This document shows positions 61,955 through 64,000 of a stretch of 64,000 nucleotides of DNA, piece after piece (positions within the stretch are counted from its first letter, which is position 1; the number at the start of each line of letters is the position of its first letter). The notes beneath the pieces are model-generated. The model did no database searches, was not told where the DNA came from, and worked only from the letters and a program-made list of their open reading frames with translations. Position numbers and translations under genes: made by a program. Source of the DNA: Streptomyces sp. NBC_01707 (GTDB taxonomy: Bacteria; Actinomycetota; Actinomycetes; Streptomycetales; Streptomycetaceae); contig NZ_CP109190.1 of assembly GCF_041438805.1 (NCBI RefSeq), positions 4,960,001 through 5,024,000 of the forward strand. Direction: 5' to 3'.

Positions 61955-63541
61955 TTGCACCCTTTCGCCGCTGAATCGGAGTGCGCCATCAACCTTCCGC
62001 AGACTCCGGCTGCTTTGCGCGCGACGCGCCGTCCCGGGAGACGCCACGAGCCAGGTCCGGAACAGGGCTCCGCGCCACTGTCCCCATACCGGGTCGGCCT
62101 ATTGCCCGCGCTACTGGCACTGCTGATGGGTCTTTGGGGGATCCGTCGCGAAAACACCATGTGGCGCGACGAGTCCGTGACGTACCAGGTCGCCCGTCGA
62201 AGCCTCTCCGAGATCTGGCAGCTGCTCGGCAATGCCGATGCGGTGCACGGCCTCTACTACTTCGTCATGCACGCGCTGTTCGCCGTGGGGGGCGACGGTC
62301 TCGTGACACTCCGGCTCCCGTCGGTGCTCGCGACTTCCGTCTCCGCCTTTCTGGTGGCGGCGACCGGGAACCGCCTCGTGGGCCCCCGTACCGGACTCAT
62401 CGGCGGTCTTGCCTTCGCCCTCCTGCCCATGGTCCAGATGTACGCGCAGGAGGGCCGCTCCTACGCCATGGTGTGCGCGCTCATCGCCCTCTCCACCTAC
62501 CTGCTCGTCGGCGCCGTCGACCGTTCCTCCCGCCGGCGCTGGACCGCGTACGCACTCACCGTCGTCGCCGCCGGATGGCTCCACGAATTCGCGGTCCTCG
62601 CCCTGCCCGCCCACGGCCTGACGCTGTACCTCTCGCGGCTGCCCCGGGCGCCGACGCGGTCCTGGGCGGTCGCCGCGGCGCTGTCCGTGGCCGCGGTCGC
62701 CCCCCTCGCCCTGCGGTCCACGGGCCAGTCGGGGCAGGTCTCCTGGATCGGGTGGCCGCATCCGGGCGAATGGCTCGTCATCGCGGCCGTCACCCTCGTC
62801 GGCGTGCTCTGCGCCGGGTACGCGACGAAGGCGGCGGAACCGGCCATGGGTACGAGGGCTCGGGCGGGCGTGCTCCGTCTGGTCAGGCTGGCCCTGCCGC
62901 TGCTGATCGCGCCCACGGCCACGCTCCTCCTCGCCTCCCTCCACGAGCCGATGTACCTGGACCGCTACGTCCTCTACTCCCAGCTCGCCCTGGCCCTGCT
63001 CATCGGGGCGGCCGTGGACCGGCTGTGGGACGCCGCGGGACGGACCGTCCGGCCGGCGGTGTCCCGGTCGCGGGCCGTGTTGTTCGGCGGCGCGGCGGCC
63101 GGCGTGGTCGTCGCGCTCCTCCCGGTGACGCTCCAGATGCGCACCCCGGACAGCCGCAAGGACGATGTCACCGCCATCGCCGCCCAGGTGCGGACCATGG
63201 CGTCGGACGACGCCGGTGTGCTCTTCATGCCGGCGCGACGGAGGGAATGGGCCCTCTCCTACCCGGACGACTTCCGGGGCCTGACCGATCTGGCCCTGCG
63301 GCGGGGCCCGAGGGCCGGCAACACCCTGGAAGGCACCGAGTTCTCCGCCGACCGCATCCGGGTCCGGCTGCGTGCGTTCGACCGGATCGTGGCGCTCACC
63401 GATCCGCCGGGGCAGCCGGAGGACACGTTTCCCGAGGAGGCGGTCAAGAGGGACGTCCTGCGGCAGGAATTCGTCGTCTGCCGCCGGGTGCAGGTCAAGG
63501 GTGGCCAGGTCACGCTGTACGCGCGGCCGGGCAGGTGCTGA
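61955..63541 (+). CDS. GT-C superfamily glycosyltransferase (PMT/ArnT-like membrane protein)
   Basis: A 528-residue integral membrane protein with about ten helices. The first external loop carries TMWRDESVTYQVARRSLSEI and NADAVHGLYYFVMHALFAVG, the acidic motif of GT-C enzymes such as PMT/ArnT. Other landmarks are GLAFALLPMVQMYAQEGRSY, AMVCALIALSTYLL and LIAPTATLLLASLHEPMYLD. Such enzymes transfer sugars from polyprenyl phosphate, and the divergent polyprenol-phosphate mannose synthase-like gene suggests a donor. The start is unsure: TTG at 61955 gives the listed frame, while ATG at 62126 begins MGLWGIRRENTMW just before the first motif. Acceptor unknown. Confidence 0.86.
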   Translation: MHPFAAESECAINLPQTPAALRATRRPGRRHEPGPEQGSAPLSPYRVGLLPALLALLMGLWGIRRENTMWRDESVTYQVARRSLSEIWQLLGNADAVHGLYYFVMHALFAVGGDGLVTLRLPSVLATSVSAFLVAATGNRLVGPRTGLIGGLAFALLPMVQMYAQEGRSYAMVCALIALSTYLLVGAVDRSSRRRWTAYALTVVAAGWLHEFAVLALPAHGLTLYLSRLPRAPTRSWAVAAALSVAAVAPLALRSTGQSGQVSWIGWPHPGEWLVIAAVTLVGVLCAGYATKAAEPAMGTRARAGVLRLVRLALPLLIAPTATLLLASLHEPMYLDRYVLYSQLALALLIGAAVDRLWDAAGRTVRPAVSRSRAVLFGGAAAGVVVALLPVTLQMRTPDSRKDDVTAIAAQVRTMASDDAGVLFMPARRREWALSYPDDFRGLTDLALRRGPRAGNTLEGTEFSADRIRVRLRAFDRIVALTDPPGQPEDTFPEEAVKRDVLRQEFVVCRRVQVKGGQVTLYARPGRC

Positions 63542-63763
63542 CCCGGCCGAGTCCCGGCCACGCGCCGGTCATCCGTCGCCGCTGCGCCGGGCGGGGCGCA
63601 CTCACGGGCGATACTCTGGTGCGAGCAGGGACTGTGATGGTGACTGACGGTTGCTGCGCGGCGGTGGGGCCCGCCGTACCCGAACCGCGGCAGCAGTGCC
63701 GCCAACGGTCCCTACTTGCGCAGGAGTGTGCCCGCGTGCGGGCACTCAGCAGGTAGGAGACGT

Positions 63764-64000
63764 ATGCCCATGGGAGCCCAGCAGCCCCACATGTCCCCCG
63801 TACCCCCAGGGTCCCGGGGATCCGCGGCGGATGGAACCGACGACGCCGAGGCCGCCATGTCCGTCCCCGCGCAGCGGGCCGAGCGGTCGGGCCGGAGGTG
63901 GTCCGGCAGGCAGTGGCCCGTCGTCGCCGTCGTCGCCCTCGGCGGTGTGCTCGGGGCGTGCGGCCGCTACGGGGCTTCGCTGATCTGGACGACTCCGCCG
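63764..64000 (+). CDS. crcB: Fluoride channel CrcB/FluC, N-terminal part (runs off the window)
   Basis: Seventy-nine residues to the window edge. The first 45 are disordered and rich in Pro/Ser/Gly (PMGAQQPHMSPVPPGSRGSA), then QWPVVAVVALGGVLGACGRY and GASLIWTTPP, the first CrcB helix with the GGxxGAxxRY motif. Streptomyces often has paired crcB genes, and the next one may lie beyond the edge. The ATG at 63764 has GTAGGAGACGT upstream. A second in-frame ATG at 63770 is possible. No fluoride riboswitch could be recognised in the 220 bp before it. Confidence 0.85.
   Translation, partial: MPMGAQQPHMSPVPPGSRGSAADGTDDAEAAMSVPAQRAERSGRRWSGRQWPVVAVVALGGVLGACGRYGASLIWTTPP

Noticed and set aside
63542-63763. 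A fluoride riboswitch in front of crcB
   Set aside because: The crcB leader was inspected for the GGCGAUGGxGUUCGCC-type motif and no convincing match was found.

Overview
The window looks like a chromosomal segment of a Streptomyces or a close relative. GC is very high, several starts are GTG or TTG, genes often overlap by 1-4 bp, and there are many Sec-exported proteins. Typical streptomycete neighbourhoods are present: dnaK-grpE-dnaJ-hspR with HspR operators, dcd beside a phosphoribosyltransferase and tRNA-Gly(CCC), an SCO2400-like protein, and amt-glnK. No replication origin, rRNA, CRISPR array, insertion sequence or integrase is visible.

Layout. 1-14.3 kb is mainly conserved: the end of a LuxR-type regulator, the heat-shock operon on the minus strand, a short sugar transferase, a large membrane Fe-S oxidoreductase, a run of FG-GAP repeat exoproteins (two intact, one truncated), a Yip1-like membrane protein, a phosphoribosyltransferase, dcd, a small zinc-ribbon protein and tRNA-Gly. 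14.3-34.4 kb is accessory and visibly decaying. It holds remnants of a SpoIIE-type phosphatase, an ice-binding protein and a P-type ATPase, plus a frameshifted secreted protein. It also holds an arsenic cluster (arsR-aquaporin-arsC, with arsI divergent), another FG-GAP protein, a cell-wall-binding repeat protein, a TetR/operator/target pair and an EEP-family phosphatase.

34.4-45.4 kb starts with a DUF4097-DrrA-DrrB ABC cluster behind two TTGCAA-centred palindromes. An acyltransferase follows, then a three-gene set (small secreted protein, DUF5819 protein, HTTM membrane protein) that resembles a toxin-maturation (SdpABC-like) operon, then a tightly overlapping serine hydrolase/FAD oxidoreductase run and a TrmB/LuxR-type regulator. 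45.4-64 kb mixes secreted, membrane and housekeeping genes: a TolB-like protein, a GvpU-like protein, an SCO2400-like protein, a GNAT-AAA ATPase fusion, amt-glnK, a PP2C phosphatase, a DUF72 protein, a CAP-domain protein, a PBP4-type D,D-carboxypeptidase, a HAD phosphatase, a phosphoribosyltransferase, a PH-like protein, a secreted aminopeptidase-type hydrolase, a polyprenol-phosphate mannose synthase-like enzyme divergent from a GT-C glycosyltransferase, and the start of crcB.

How the genes work together. The chaperone operon is a closed repressor-chaperone loop: HspR is the last gene and its operators precede dnaK. The arsenic genes suggest arsenate reduction with channel-mediated arsenite exit, plus a dioxygenase for organoarsenicals. 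Amt and GlnK pair ammonium uptake with its PII regulator. The most interesting candidate system is 38750-40715: the resemblance to SdpABC is inferred from gene order and architecture, and the function is unproven.
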